A stretch of DNA of 64,000 bases from Actinopolymorpha pittospori (lineage in GTDB: Bacteria > Actinomycetota > Actinomycetes > Propionibacteriales > Actinopolymorphaceae). Below are positions 8,875-16,559 of this stretch, one piece after another; the stretch's first letter is position 1; every line of letters starts with the position of its first letter. The stretch lies in assembly GCF_014873875.1 (NCBI RefSeq), contig NZ_JADBEM010000001.1, positions 6,448,001 through 6,512,000 on the forward strand, written 5' to 3'. Position numbers and translations under genes: made by a program. The notes below the pieces were generated by a model. That model saw nothing but the letters and a program-made list of their open reading frames with translations. It was not told the origin of the DNA and searched no databases.

Positions 8875-10425
8875 TCAGCGCGGCCAGGGGAAGGGCAGCT
8901 GGTTCGGGTTCTGCTGCTGGTCGTCCGGCCCGGGGAACTGCTGCTGGTTGTCGTCCTGGCCGGGGCCCTGCTGCTGTGGCTGCTGCTGTGGCTGCTGGAC
9001 CTTGCCGCCGTCGGTGCCAAGGGTGGCCTTCGCGGTGTGCGTCTGCTCGCCGCGTACGTACGTCAACGTCACCTTGGCGCCGGGTCGGTAGGACCGGACG
9101 GCCGCGATCAGGCCGTCGGCGTCGGTCACCTGGCGGTCGTCGACCTTGGTGATCACGTCGCCCTGGCGCAGGCCGGCCTTGTCGGCGGCGCCGTTCGCGT
9201 TGATGCCCTGGAGAGCGGCGCCCGTGCTCACGCCGTCGCTTCCGGTCGCCTCGGTGACCGTCACTCCCAGCTGCGCGTGCTCGGCGCGGCCGTCGTCGAT
9301 CAGCTGCTTGGCGATCGGCCGGGCCTCGTCGATGGGGATGGCGAAGCCGACGCCGATGGAGCCGGACTGTCCGCCCATCGAGCTCCCCAGCGTCGCGATG
9401 GCGCTGTTGATGCCGACGACCTGACCTGCCATGTTGACCAGCGCGCCACCGGAGTTGCCCGGGTTGATGGCAGCGTCGGTCTGGATCGCGTCGATGACCG
9501 TGCTCTGGTCGCTCTCGGACTCACCGCTGGTGCGCACCGGCCGGTCGAGCGCGCTCACGATGCCCGAGGTCACCGTGCCGGACAGGCCGAGCGGGGACCC
9601 GATCGCGACGACGTTCTGCCCCACGCTCAGGCTGGCGGAGCTGCCGAGCTGGGCCGGGTTCAGCCCGGACGTACGAGCGGCCCGGATCACGGCGAGGTCG
9701 GTGGTGGGGTCGGTTCCGACAACGGATGCCTTCACGGTCTTTCCGTCGCTGAAGGTCACACTCAGGCTTCCACCCTGGCTGCCCGCCGCGGCGACGTGGT
9801 TGTTGGTGAGGATGAGGCCGTCGTCGCTGAGCACGATCCCACTGCCGTTGCCCACGCCCTGGGAGGTCGCGATCGTGATGGACACGACGCTCGGCAACAC
9901 CTTGTTCGCCACCTGCTGCACACTGCCCGCGGGAGCGTTGGAGGCGTTCTGGGGCTTGATGGGCTGGTCGAGCGCCGTCGAGCTGAAACCGCCCTCGTCG
10001 CGGGTGAGGTAGTAGGTGGCGGCGGTCCCGGCGCCACCGCCGATCAGGCCGGCCGCGAGCGCGACGGCGGCGATGGCGGCCGCGCCCCGGCGACGGGGGC
10101 CCTTGTCGTTCGGGTGGTCGCCGCCACCGGACCAGTTCTCCGAGGTGCCACCGGAGCCGCCGCCGAAGTTCCCACCAGGGTTCCCGCCGGGCCAGTCACC
10201 GCCGGGGCGCTGACCGTACGGCGGGATCGGAGGCTGCCCGAGCGGCGGCTGACCGTAGGCATAGGGGTAGGGAGGAGGAAGCGGGCGGGTCTCTTCCCCG
10301 CCACCGCTGCCACCGCCGGACGAGACCGGCTGACCCACAGGACGCGAGGCAGCCGGATCGTGCACTGCGGGCGCCGTGCCGTCGGAGCGGTGCGGCTGGC
10401 CCGACGAAGGTGTCGTCTCGGTCAT
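8875..10425 (-). CDS. Membrane-anchored HtrA/DegP-family serine protease with PDZ domain (PepD-like)
   Basis: This 516-residue envelope protease has a Pro/Gly/Gln-rich cytoplasmic N terminus (1-110), a transmembrane segment (about 113-137), a trypsin-like domain with the catalytic triad His210 (LILTNNHVA), Asp243 (TTDLAVI) and Ser325 (NPGNSGGALV), one PDZ domain (about 385-470) and a Gln/Pro-rich tail. It would degrade or refold damaged extracytoplasmic proteins. It lies downstream of mprA and mprB exactly as pepD does in mycobacteria, where the protease tunes the MprAB and SigE envelope-stress response. A hairpin and a tandem TCTCAG repeat sit between mprB and this gene, suggesting its own promoter. 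Confidence 0.93.
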   Translation of the reverse strand: MTETTPSSGQPHRSDGTAPAVHDPAASRPVGQPVSSGGGSGGGEETRPLPPPYPYAYGQPPLGQPPIPPYGQRPGGDWPGGNPGGNFGGGSGGTSENWSGGGDHPNDKGPRRRGAAAIAAVALAAGLIGGGAGTAATYYLTRDEGGFSSTALDQPIKPQNASNAPAGSVQQVANKVLPSVVSITIATSQGVGNGSGIVLSDDGLILTNNHVAAAGSQGGSLSVTFSDGKTVKASVVGTDPTTDLAVIRAARTSGLNPAQLGSSASLSVGQNVVAIGSPLGLSGTVTSGIVSALDRPVRTSGESESDQSTVIDAIQTDAAINPGNSGGALVNMAGQVVGINSAIATLGSSMGGQSGSIGVGFAIPIDEARPIAKQLIDDGRAEHAQLGVTVTEATGSDGVSTGAALQGINANGAADKAGLRQGDVITKVDDRQVTDADGLIAAVRSYRPGAKVTLTYVRGEQTHTAKATLGTDGGKVQQPQQQPQQQGPGQDDNQQQFPGPDDQQQNPNQLPFPWPR

Positions 10426-10448
10426 GGGCCCAACATTCGTCCGGGTAG

Positions 10449-10465
10449 CTGAGACCAGTCTGAGA
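10449..10465 (-). promoter_or_regulatory. Candidate MprA-binding direct repeat upstream of htrA
   Basis: On the minus strand TCTCAG occurs twice with an 11-bp period (10465-10460 and 10454-10449), 24-40 bases before the htrA start. Direct repeats one helical turn apart are what an OmpR-family dimer such as MprA binds. A related repeat (CTCAG, then TTCAG, also 11 bp apart) precedes mprA. The assignment is inference. Confidence 0.45.
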
Positions 10466-10549
10466 GCCGACCCAGAGGCCCCGAAGAAACCGGGCATACT
10501 CGTCGAGATCGCTCCGAGAGAACTGTGGCGTGGTGCCGCCGCGGGCCGT

Positions 10550-10577
10550 CCGCCGACACCGACGGCCGTGTCGGCGG
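10550..10577. terminator. Hairpin between mprB and htrA
   Basis: A 10-bp perfect stem (10550-10559 with 10568-10577) with an eight-base loop lies 12 bases beyond the mprB stop codon on the minus strand. It could end or attenuate the mprAB transcript before htrA. Confidence 0.55.
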
Positions 10578-10588
10578 GGTCTGCGCGA

Positions 10589-12115
10589 TCAGCGCGCTCC
10601 GTCCGGGCGAGGTCTCCCCGACGGTCCCGGTGGCGCCGGGCTGGACATACCGGGCAACCGGAGGGTGAGCAGGGCGCCACCCTGCGAATTCCGGCCGGCG
10701 CTGACGCTGCCGCCATGCCGGTCGGCGGCCTGCTTGACGATCGACAACCCGAGACCCGAACCGGGCATGGTTCGCGCCTCGGTGGAACGGTAGAACCGCT
10801 CGAAGACGTGAGGAAGGTCCGCATCGGCGATCCCCGGGCCCTGGTCGGCCACCGACAGCACTCCATGCCGCAGGCTCACCGACACGATGCCGCCGGGCGG
10901 ACTCCACTTCGCGGCGTTGTCGAGCAGGTTCGTCACGGCCCGCTCCAGGGCCGGCGCGTCGCCGAACACCGTCCACGGCTGTGCCTCCACGTCGAACCGC
11001 ACACTCGGTGCGCGACGGCGTACGCGTTCGGCCGCGTGGCTCACGACGTCGGCGAGGTCGACGGGGATGTGCGCGGCGGCCGGCGGATCCTCGCGGGACA
11101 GTTCGACCAGATCGCCCACGAGGGAGGACAGTTCGACGAGTTGGGCGCGGACGTCCTCCAGGAGCGCCAGCCGATCCTCCGGGGACAGTCCCGGTCGCCC
11201 CTCGCTCTGGGCGAGGAGGTCGAGATTGGTGCGCAGGCTGGTGAGGGGCGTACGGAGTTCGTGTCCGGCGTCAGCGATCAGCCGGCGTTCTCTCGCGCGC
11301 GCCTCTGCCAGCGCCGACAGCATCGCGTTGAAGGCGTGCGCGAGCCGGGTGAGCTCGTCGTTGCCCTGGACCGGAATGGGGCGCAGGTCACCGGTGCGGG
11401 CGACGTGCTCGGCGCCCGCGGTGAGTCGCTGGACCGGGCGCAGGCCGGTACGCGCGATGCCCACTCCGGCCCACGCCGCGACGGCGATGCCGGTGCCTCC
11501 GACGATCAGCAGGACGAAACCCAGGCGGTTGAGCAGGTCCTGCGTGCTCGCCTGGGACTGGCTCAGAACGAGTGCGTAACCCTGCGTCCGAGCCACCGGC
11601 ACGGCCACCACGCGGTAGGTCCCGTCGTGGGTGATCGACGTACGCACGCTCTGTGCGAGCGCCCCGCGGGCGACCTCGCGCTCGGGAGCACCGAGCGGTG
11701 GTGCGATCGGGTCGCCCCGCTGGTCGCTCGGCGAGATGTAGTAGCCGTCCGCGCGCAGCAGCGCGATCCGGATGTCGGCGGCGCCGAGCGCCTCGGACGG
11801 GATGCCGGCGAGTTCGGTCTGGACGGCGAGCGGGCCGGCCGCCGCGGAGCGGGCGCGGTCGAGCAGGTTGGCGTCGACCTGGTTCAGCAGGGAAGCCCGA
11901 ACCGTGATGTATGCCGCGAGCGATATCAAAACGACGATGATGCCGACACCGAAAGCCGCCAGCAGTCCGACGCGGGACCGCAGGCTGAGGTTGCGGAAGA
12001 GGCTCAGACCGGAGTCCGGGGCCGGCTCGGGTATGGGTCCGGGCTCGTGGCTGGGGCCGGAGTTTCGGGTCGGGCCGTCGGCGTTGGGCAGTGTCATCAG
12101 TGGTGGGTCGGTCAC
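10589..12115 (-). CDS. mprB: Sensor histidine kinase, MprB-like
   Basis: The 508-residue membrane kinase has a Pro-rich cytoplasmic lead (1-40), transmembrane helix 1 (about 50-72), an extracytoplasmic sensor domain (about 75-197), helix 2 (about 198-220), a HAMP linker, the phosphoacceptor motif ADAGHELRTPLTSL with His285, the N box VTNLLDNAAKW near 394-404, and ATP-binding G boxes VADQGPGI and GSGLGLSIV. It autophosphorylates and passes phosphate to the adjacent MprA-like regulator. Its GTG start overlaps the mprA stop in GTGA, so the two are translationally coupled. The order mprA-mprB-htrA matches the mycobacterial mprA-mprB-pepD locus for envelope stress. The named identity rests on layout and domain match. 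Confidence 0.9.
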   Translation of the reverse strand: MTDPPLMTLPNADGPTRNSGPSHEPGPIPEPAPDSGLSLFRNLSLRSRVGLLAAFGVGIIVVLISLAAYITVRASLLNQVDANLLDRARSAAAGPLAVQTELAGIPSEALGAADIRIALLRADGYYISPSDQRGDPIAPPLGAPEREVARGALAQSVRTSITHDGTYRVVAVPVARTQGYALVLSQSQASTQDLLNRLGFVLLIVGGTGIAVAAWAGVGIARTGLRPVQRLTAGAEHVARTGDLRPIPVQGNDELTRLAHAFNAMLSALAEARARERRLIADAGHELRTPLTSLRTNLDLLAQSEGRPGLSPEDRLALLEDVRAQLVELSSLVGDLVELSREDPPAAAHIPVDLADVVSHAAERVRRRAPSVRFDVEAQPWTVFGDAPALERAVTNLLDNAAKWSPPGGIVSVSLRHGVLSVADQGPGIADADLPHVFERFYRSTEARTMPGSGLGLSIVKQAADRHGGSVSAGRNSQGGALLTLRLPGMSSPAPPGPSGRPRPDGAR

Positions 12116-12792
12116 GGTGGAGTGTCGCGAAGAACGTATCCGACGCCGCGGACGGTGTGGAGCAGCCGGGGTTCGTCACTGGCCTCGGTCTTGCGGCGCA
12201 GGTACCCGACGTAGACCTCGAGGGAGTTGGCGGAGGTCGGGAAGTCGAAGCCCCAGACCTCCTCGAGGATCTGGGAGCGCTCGAGCACCTGTCGGGGATG
12301 CCGCAGGAAGAGTTCGAGCAGCGAGAACTCCGTGCGAGTCAGGCTGATCGGCCGGTCGCCTCGGCGTACTTCCCGGGTCGTGGGATCGAGTGTGAGGTCG
12401 GCGTAGGACAGGATCGAGCTGTCGACGCCAGGGGTGGAACGGCGCAGCAGAGCCCGCAGCCGGGCCAGCAACTCCTCCAGGGCGAAGGGCTTGCTGAGAT
12501 AGTCGTCGGCCCCGGCGTCGAGTCCGGCGACCCGGTCGGCCACGGCGTCGCGCGCGGTGAGGACGAGGACGGGTACGTCGTTGCCGGTCGCACGGAGAGC
12601 TCGGCACGTCGCGATGCCGTCCAGGCGCGGCATCATCACGTCGAGAACCACGGCATCGGGGTTTCTGGCCGCCACGCAGCGGAGAGCCTGCTCGCCGTTC
12701 TCGGCGAGGTCGACTTCGTACCCGTTGAAGACCAGCGACCGGCGCAGGGAGTCACGGACCCCCTGGTCGTCGTCCACGACAAGGATGCGCAC
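12112..12792 (-). CDS. mprA: Response regulator, OmpR family, MprA-like
   Basis: The 226-residue protein has a receiver domain (1-118) starting VRILVVDDDQGVRDSL, with phosphoacceptor Asp51 (AVVLDVMMPRLDG) and Lys101 (DYLSKPF), and a winged-helix DNA-binding domain (about 125-226) with RTEFSLLELFLRHP and NSLEVYVGYLRRKTE followed by LHTVRGVGYVLR. It is the DNA-binding partner of the MprB kinase encoded next in the same operon with a four-base overlap. The GTG start at 12792 has no good ribosome site. A CTCAG-N6-TTCAG repeat sits 23-38 bases upstream, suggesting autoregulation. Confidence 0.93.
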   Translation of the reverse strand: MRILVVDDDQGVRDSLRRSLVFNGYEVDLAENGEQALRCVAARNPDAVVLDVMMPRLDGIATCRALRATGNDVPVLVLTARDAVADRVAGLDAGADDYLSKPFALEELLARLRALLRRSTPGVDSSILSYADLTLDPTTREVRRGDRPISLTRTEFSLLELFLRHPRQVLERSQILEEVWGFDFPTSANSLEVYVGYLRRKTEASDEPRLLHTVRGVGYVLRDTPP

Positions 12793-12814
12793 TGGATCAG
12801 TTTGCCTTGTGCAC

Positions 12815-12830
12815 CTGAAGGGACGCTGAG
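12815..12830 (-). promoter_or_regulatory. Candidate MprA autoregulatory direct repeat
   Basis: On the minus strand CTCAG (12830-12826) and TTCAG (12819-12815) are spaced by exactly 11 bp upstream of mprA, resembling the TCTCAG pair upstream of htrA. An OmpR-family regulator would bind such a pair on one face of the helix. This is inferred from the sequence alone. Confidence 0.4.
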
Positions 12831-12925
12831 CGCAACGCCTCGCCTCGGCACGGTCGTGACGGCCTTGGTGATGACGAGCGGCGTCGCGGTTGCCGGAGTC
12901 GCCGCAAAGAGGACGAAACACCGCC

Positions 12926-13207
12926 TCAACGACGAATCTTGAACTTCCTGATGCGCTCCGGTACTTCGGTGTGTTCCTCGACCTTCTCCACGTTCGCGAG
13001 GGGCGGCCCGCTGCGACACCACTCGACCATCTGGTGAACGGCGTCGGGTTGCCCCTCGAACACCGCCTCCACCGTGCCGTCGGGAAGGTTGCGGACCCAA
13101 CCGGAGACACCGGCCTGCTCGGCGACACGGCGGCAGGTGTCCCGGAAGAACACGCCCTGCACCGCGCCGTGCACGATGACCCTGGTCCGGATGACGTCGC
13201 TGGCCAT
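12926..13207 (-). CDS. acyP: Acylphosphatase
   Basis: The 93-residue protein is a complete acylphosphatase, hydrolysing carboxyl phosphates such as acetyl phosphate or 1,3-bisphosphoglycerate. The signature VHGAVQGVFFRDTCRRVAEQ carries the phosphate-binding Arg, and GWVRNLPDGTVEAVFEGQ carries the catalytic Asn. The C terminus PERIRKFKIRR closes the ferredoxin-like fold. I start it at ATG 13207 because it matches the family N terminus, although GGAGG is only one base away; a GTG at 13252 would add 15 residues of no known fold. It lies 133 bases upstream of mprA on the same strand and is probably a separate unit. Confidence 0.92.
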   Translation of the reverse strand: MASDVIRTRVIVHGAVQGVFFRDTCRRVAEQAGVSGWVRNLPDGTVEAVFEGQPDAVHQMVEWCRSGPPLANVEKVEEHTEVPERIRKFKIRR

Positions 13208-13350
13208 GCCTCCAGCCTGCCCGGACCCTCTCGGGGCCGACACCCGACCCACCGGAACGACACGAGGACGGCCTTCTCACCTCCCGGACACCGCGGATGT
13301 TCGGACACCGGACCTGGCTGACGGCCGGACGAGGGGCCATCGGGCGGCGG

Positions 13351-13920
13351 CTACGCGGCGATGGCCGGGCTGGTCCCCGCGACGGCGGCGATGTCGCAGC
13401 GCCAACCGTGCTCGGTGACCAGGAACATCTCGGCGACGACGAGTCGGTGTCGGGCGGCCTCCTCGGCGAGCGCTGACAACCACACCTCGTCGGAGGGCAG
13501 CCAGACCACCCGGCCACGTCGGCAGCGCACCATCGCGACACCGTGCGTGGCGGGGATGCCGGCGCGTGCCGGGGCAAGTGGGCTCAGGCAGGCCCGAACC
13601 GCACTCCGGACCTGGGCTTCCGGTACGTCACCGGGCGGTGAGTCGAACCAACCGGCGTGCTCGACGTAGCTCCGGGAGAGCCGGACGACGCCGACGACGA
13701 CGCGGTCGGGTCCGAACGGCACATGGCGGCCGATCCGGCGTAGCAGGACCGCCGGGTCCCGCGGTGCGGCGGTGTTGGCCGGTGGGGTCGCGGGTGGTTG
13801 GTGTGGTTCGCCCGCGGTCGCCTGGGCGGTCGCCGTTCCGGCGGCTGGTGGGGCCGTCGTTCGACGAAGAGGCGACGGATGCGCTGGGTGAGCGGATGGT
13901 GGCGGATCGGCACGGGTCAT
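13351..13920 (-). CDS. Hypothetical protein with Pro/Ala-rich N terminus, 189 aa
   Basis: I do not recognise a family. The first 55 residues are Pro/Ala/Thr-rich and look disordered. The rest looks folded, with PAVLLRRIGRHVPFGPDRVVV, then VEHAGWFDSP, VRSAVRACLSPLAPARAGIPATHGVAMVRCRRGRVVWLP and a helical ALAEEAARHRLVVAEMFLVTEHGW. There is no signal peptide or membrane segment. It is divergent from the unknown gene at 14112. Another Pro-rich unknown at 21415 has a similar overall design but no sequence match that I can see. Codon use supports a real gene. Confidence 0.55.
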   Translation of the reverse strand: MTRADPPPSAHPAHPSPLRRTTAPPAAGTATAQATAGEPHQPPATPPANTAAPRDPAVLLRRIGRHVPFGPDRVVVGVVRLSRSYVEHAGWFDSPPGDVPEAQVRSAVRACLSPLAPARAGIPATHGVAMVRCRRGRVVWLPSDEVWLSALAEEAARHRLVVAEMFLVTEHGWRCDIAAVAGTSPAIAA

Positions 13921-14111
13921 CGGAACAGGGTGCCCGCTCGGGCGAAGATATGGACGGAGTTGTCCACGGGTAGCTCGCTGTGGATGATCGACATCACACC
14001 GTGGCGATCATGGGGCATGCTCGGCGTTCACCGGCTTGGTTCGGGGGGATCCGCGGCGCCGGGCCGAACGGCGATGGGAGGCGCGATCGAGCCATGAGGA
14101 GAAGGAGCGAC

Positions 14112-14759
14112 ATGGCGAAAGGACAGGCGGCGAAGGGGGCTTCGACGGAGGGGCCGGCGGCGAACGAGGCGTCGGAGCGCGTTGAGGCGACGGCCAGGAG
14201 CGGGGCGGGGCTGGCAGCGCCAGGCGCGAGGAGAGGGGCGGCGCGCGACGTGGAGCGCTTCCGGTCGGTGGGACGGTTTCGGATCGACCCGCCGCTTGGC
14301 CGGGCGGAGTTCGAGTATCTCGCCGCGTTCGCCGAGAGTCGTCGCTGGCGCCGAACCGATGGCCCCTACGTCGTGCCCGACAACCCCCTCGCGGAGTGCC
14401 TCGACCCAGCGCTCGACCTGGCGCGCTACAGCGAGCCCGCCGACGGCCAGCCTGGCCTGTGGTGCCCGTGGGCGCCCGGTGACACCGGCCGCGCGCTGGT
14501 ACCAGTGGCCGACGTGGCGGGCGGCAACGGGCTGCCGCCTGAGGAGACCGCGCACTGGCTGAGCTATCTGTGCGACCACTTCCTCCGCCCGGGCGCGCTG
14601 GCGCAGCGCTCCGGAGAGGCCCGGCAGCGGTGGTTCACTGGGTTCACCTTCGATCACGTCCTGGACGGGGCGGCCGCCGTGTCGGGGGAGTGGAGTGGTG
14701 AGCTGACCGTGATCAAGGTGGTCCGCAACTCCCTGTCGACGGAGGTTCTCGCGCCCTGA
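14112..14759 (+). CDS. Hypothetical protein, 215 aa
   Basis: I do not recognise a family. I start it at ATG 14112 (MAKGQAAKG) because AAGGAG lies about six bases upstream; an in-frame reading from 13980 has no such site. Residues 1-60 are low complexity (Ala/Gly/Glu/Arg). The conserved-looking part starts at FRSVGRFRIDPPLGRAEFEYLAAFAESRRWRR and includes QPGLWCPWAPGDTG, then ETAHWLSYLCDHFLRPGA and FTFDHVLDGAAAVSGEW, rich in Trp and His. It looks like a soluble protein. Downstream is a 255-base gap before the lipoprotein gene in which I see only possible promoter elements. Confidence 0.55.
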   Translation: MAKGQAAKGASTEGPAANEASERVEATARSGAGLAAPGARRGAARDVERFRSVGRFRIDPPLGRAEFEYLAAFAESRRWRRTDGPYVVPDNPLAECLDPALDLARYSEPADGQPGLWCPWAPGDTGRALVPVADVAGGNGLPPEETAHWLSYLCDHFLRPGALAQRSGEARQRWFTGFTFDHVLDGAAAVSGEWSGELTVIKVVRNSLSTEVLAP

Positions 14760-15014
14760 GCCTGGGGCCGTGTCGGGTCCGTCGGCGAGACGGTGCTCGC
14801 GAGGCCGTTTCGCCCGCCTGACGGGTGCTCCTGCGCGACGGGATCGCGACGGACCGTGCCGGTTGATCTCGCATTCCGGCGACTTCGGAGGGTGTCCGCG
14901 CCGACTGCTACCGTCGCCGCCGAACCTCTTTGCGAGGGCTGTCACGAACGACCGTTTCCGGCGTGTTCGCGACGGCTTGTCGCGGGACTTTCCGGGCGAT
15001 GGGGCAGGTAGTCG

Positions 15015-15554
15015 ATGCGACGTGTGCTCGCGGCAATGGTGGCTGTCGCCGCCGGTGGGGCACTTCTCGTCGGATGTGGCAGTGACGCGATGGAGCCGTC
15101 CGGACTCCCTTCGGAGTCGTCCACGCCTTCTCCGACACCAACCACGGCTTCGCCGACGCCGACCCCCTCCGCCACCTCGTCGGACCCGACCGCCTTCGTT
15201 CACCAGTACGTCGAGGCCGCCAACCGGGCCCTGACCAAGGGCGACGTCGACCAGATGGCCGCGCTGAGCGGGCCCAACTGCGCGTTCTGCTCGCAAACCG
15301 CCACCTCGATGAAGACCTTCTACGCCAACGGCGGGTCCTACGAGGGCGACGCCTCATGGCATATCGACGAGCTGGGCAAGCCGAACGGCACCGATCCGGT
15401 GAGCATCTCGGTCTACATCAAGGTGAAACCACACAAGGTGATCTCGAAGCGTGGCGCTTCGCCCGAGCCCGAAGAGGGTCGGACCCTGTTGTTTGACTTC
15501 ACACTCGCGAAGGGGAACGGGCAGTGGAAAGTCAAGGACCTCGTCGTCAACTGA
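15015..15554 (+). CDS. Lipoprotein resembling DUF6318 family
   Basis: The 179-residue protein has a lipoprotein signal peptide, MRRVLAAMVAVAAGGALLVGC, with lipobox LVGC and Cys21. A Ser/Thr/Pro-rich linker (about 25-57) follows, then a small domain starting FVHQYVEAANRALTKGDVDQMAALSGPNCAFC that resembles the NTF2-like DUF6318 proteins of actinomycetes, including the paired Cys of NCAFC. It would be anchored on the outer face of the membrane. Its 3' end overlaps the next gene by 31 bases, which suggests coupled expression. The function is unknown. Confidence 0.75.
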   Translation: MRRVLAAMVAVAAGGALLVGCGSDAMEPSGLPSESSTPSPTPTTASPTPTPSATSSDPTAFVHQYVEAANRALTKGDVDQMAALSGPNCAFCSQTATSMKTFYANGGSYEGDASWHIDELGKPNGTDPVSISVYIKVKPHKVISKRGASPEPEEGRTLLFDFTLAKGNGQWKVKDLVVN

Positions 15555-16486
15555 GCGGTCGCCGGAGACGCGTCACCGGCGCGCTGTCGGGAGCGTTGCT
15601 CGTCCTGGGTCTGCTGCTCTTCGGAGGGCCAGGAGTGGTCGGGACCGCCCTCGCCGAGTGCAAGATCGGTGACGGCGGCAAGTGGGAGTGTGGCGGCGGA
15701 GACGACGGCCCCGGCGGTCCACGCGGCCCGCAGGGTCCACGCGGACCTGGTGGCCCGGACAACCCCAACCCGCCGCAGCGGGTTCCGTACGACACCTACG
15801 CGACTCCCGCGTGCCTGTCGAACGGCCCGCCGCCCAACGACCCCAACGCGATGTGCGGCAACGCCTCGATGGCATGCCAGGCCCAGGGTCAAGAGGGCAT
15901 CATGATGCGTTACTACATCCAGTGGGAGCAGAACGGCCCGTGGGAGCTCGTCGCCACGCGCTGCTCGGGCGCCGACGACCCGGAGGACCCGCCCGCTCCG
16001 CCGCCCGTGACGGCCGCGCAGGTGGAGGACTGGCTGGTCGATGGCTGGCTGCCGGCTTCGAACGCCGGGGTCAGCCCTGGAACCGGTAGCACACTGATCG
16101 ACTTCCCGACGATCTTCTACGCCGACGGCGACACCACCTACGAGGCGGTGCGTGAGGTGCCCGACGGTACCGGCCGTCAGGTGCGTGTGGAGGGTCATGT
16201 CACCGGATACGTCTGGACGTGGGGCGACGGCAGCGAGCAAACCCACACCGACAAGCCCGGCAAGCCGTACTCCGGATCGACCAACGACGACGAGTACCTC
16301 ACGCACTCCTACGCGGCGACCGGTGGTTACACCGTCCAACTCGCCGTCCAGTGGACCGGCACCTTCCAGGTGACCGGGGAGACGGTGCCTGTTTCGGGTG
16401 GAGGCAACTTCGACGTCACCGTGGACCGCGGGGAAGACGCCCAGGTCAACGTGGTGGAGAAGACGGACGTGCTGTCGCGCAAGTGA
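15524..16486 (+). CDS. Secreted PKD-domain-like protein, 320 aa
   Basis: The protein starts at GTG 15524, with AAGGGG about nine bases upstream, inside the end of the preceding lipoprotein gene. It has a long signal peptide (about 1-44; hydrophobic core GALSGALLVLGLLLF, cleavage near ALAE), then a Gly/Pro-rich collagen-like stretch (GPGGPRGPQGPRGPGGPD). The C-terminal half contains VTGYVWTWGDGSEQTH and YLTHSYAATGGYTVQLAVQW, the two blocks of a PKD-like beta-sandwich (WxxGDG, then a Tyr before the last strands). PKD domains usually serve surface adhesion. With the DUF6318-like lipoprotein it forms a two-gene envelope unit. The function is unknown. Confidence 0.8.
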   Translation: MESQGPRRQLSGRRRRVTGALSGALLVLGLLLFGGPGVVGTALAECKIGDGGKWECGGGDDGPGGPRGPQGPRGPGGPDNPNPPQRVPYDTYATPACLSNGPPPNDPNAMCGNASMACQAQGQEGIMMRYYIQWEQNGPWELVATRCSGADDPEDPPAPPPVTAAQVEDWLVDGWLPASNAGVSPGTGSTLIDFPTIFYADGDTTYEAVREVPDGTGRQVRVEGHVTGYVWTWGDGSEQTHTDKPGKPYSGSTNDDEYLTHSYAATGGYTVQLAVQWTGTFQVTGETVPVSGGGNFDVTVDRGEDAQVNVVEKTDVLSRK

Positions 16487-16502
16487 CGACGGACAACGAC
16501 AC

Positions 16503-16542
16503 CGAGGGCCCCGGACGTGCGCGAGCGGTTCCGGGGCCCTCG
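16503..16542. terminator. Bidirectional terminator between the PKD gene and dinB
   Basis: A 13-bp perfect stem (16503-16515 with 16530-16542) with a 14-base loop lies in the 73-base gap between two convergent genes. Confidence 0.85.
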
Positions 16543-16559
16543 CGTGTCGGTCGGGACGG

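Noticed and set aside
10376..12214. 612-codon plus-strand frame opposite mprB
   Set aside because: It is a mirror of a histidine kinase with all motifs in place; no ribosome site or recognisable protein was found.
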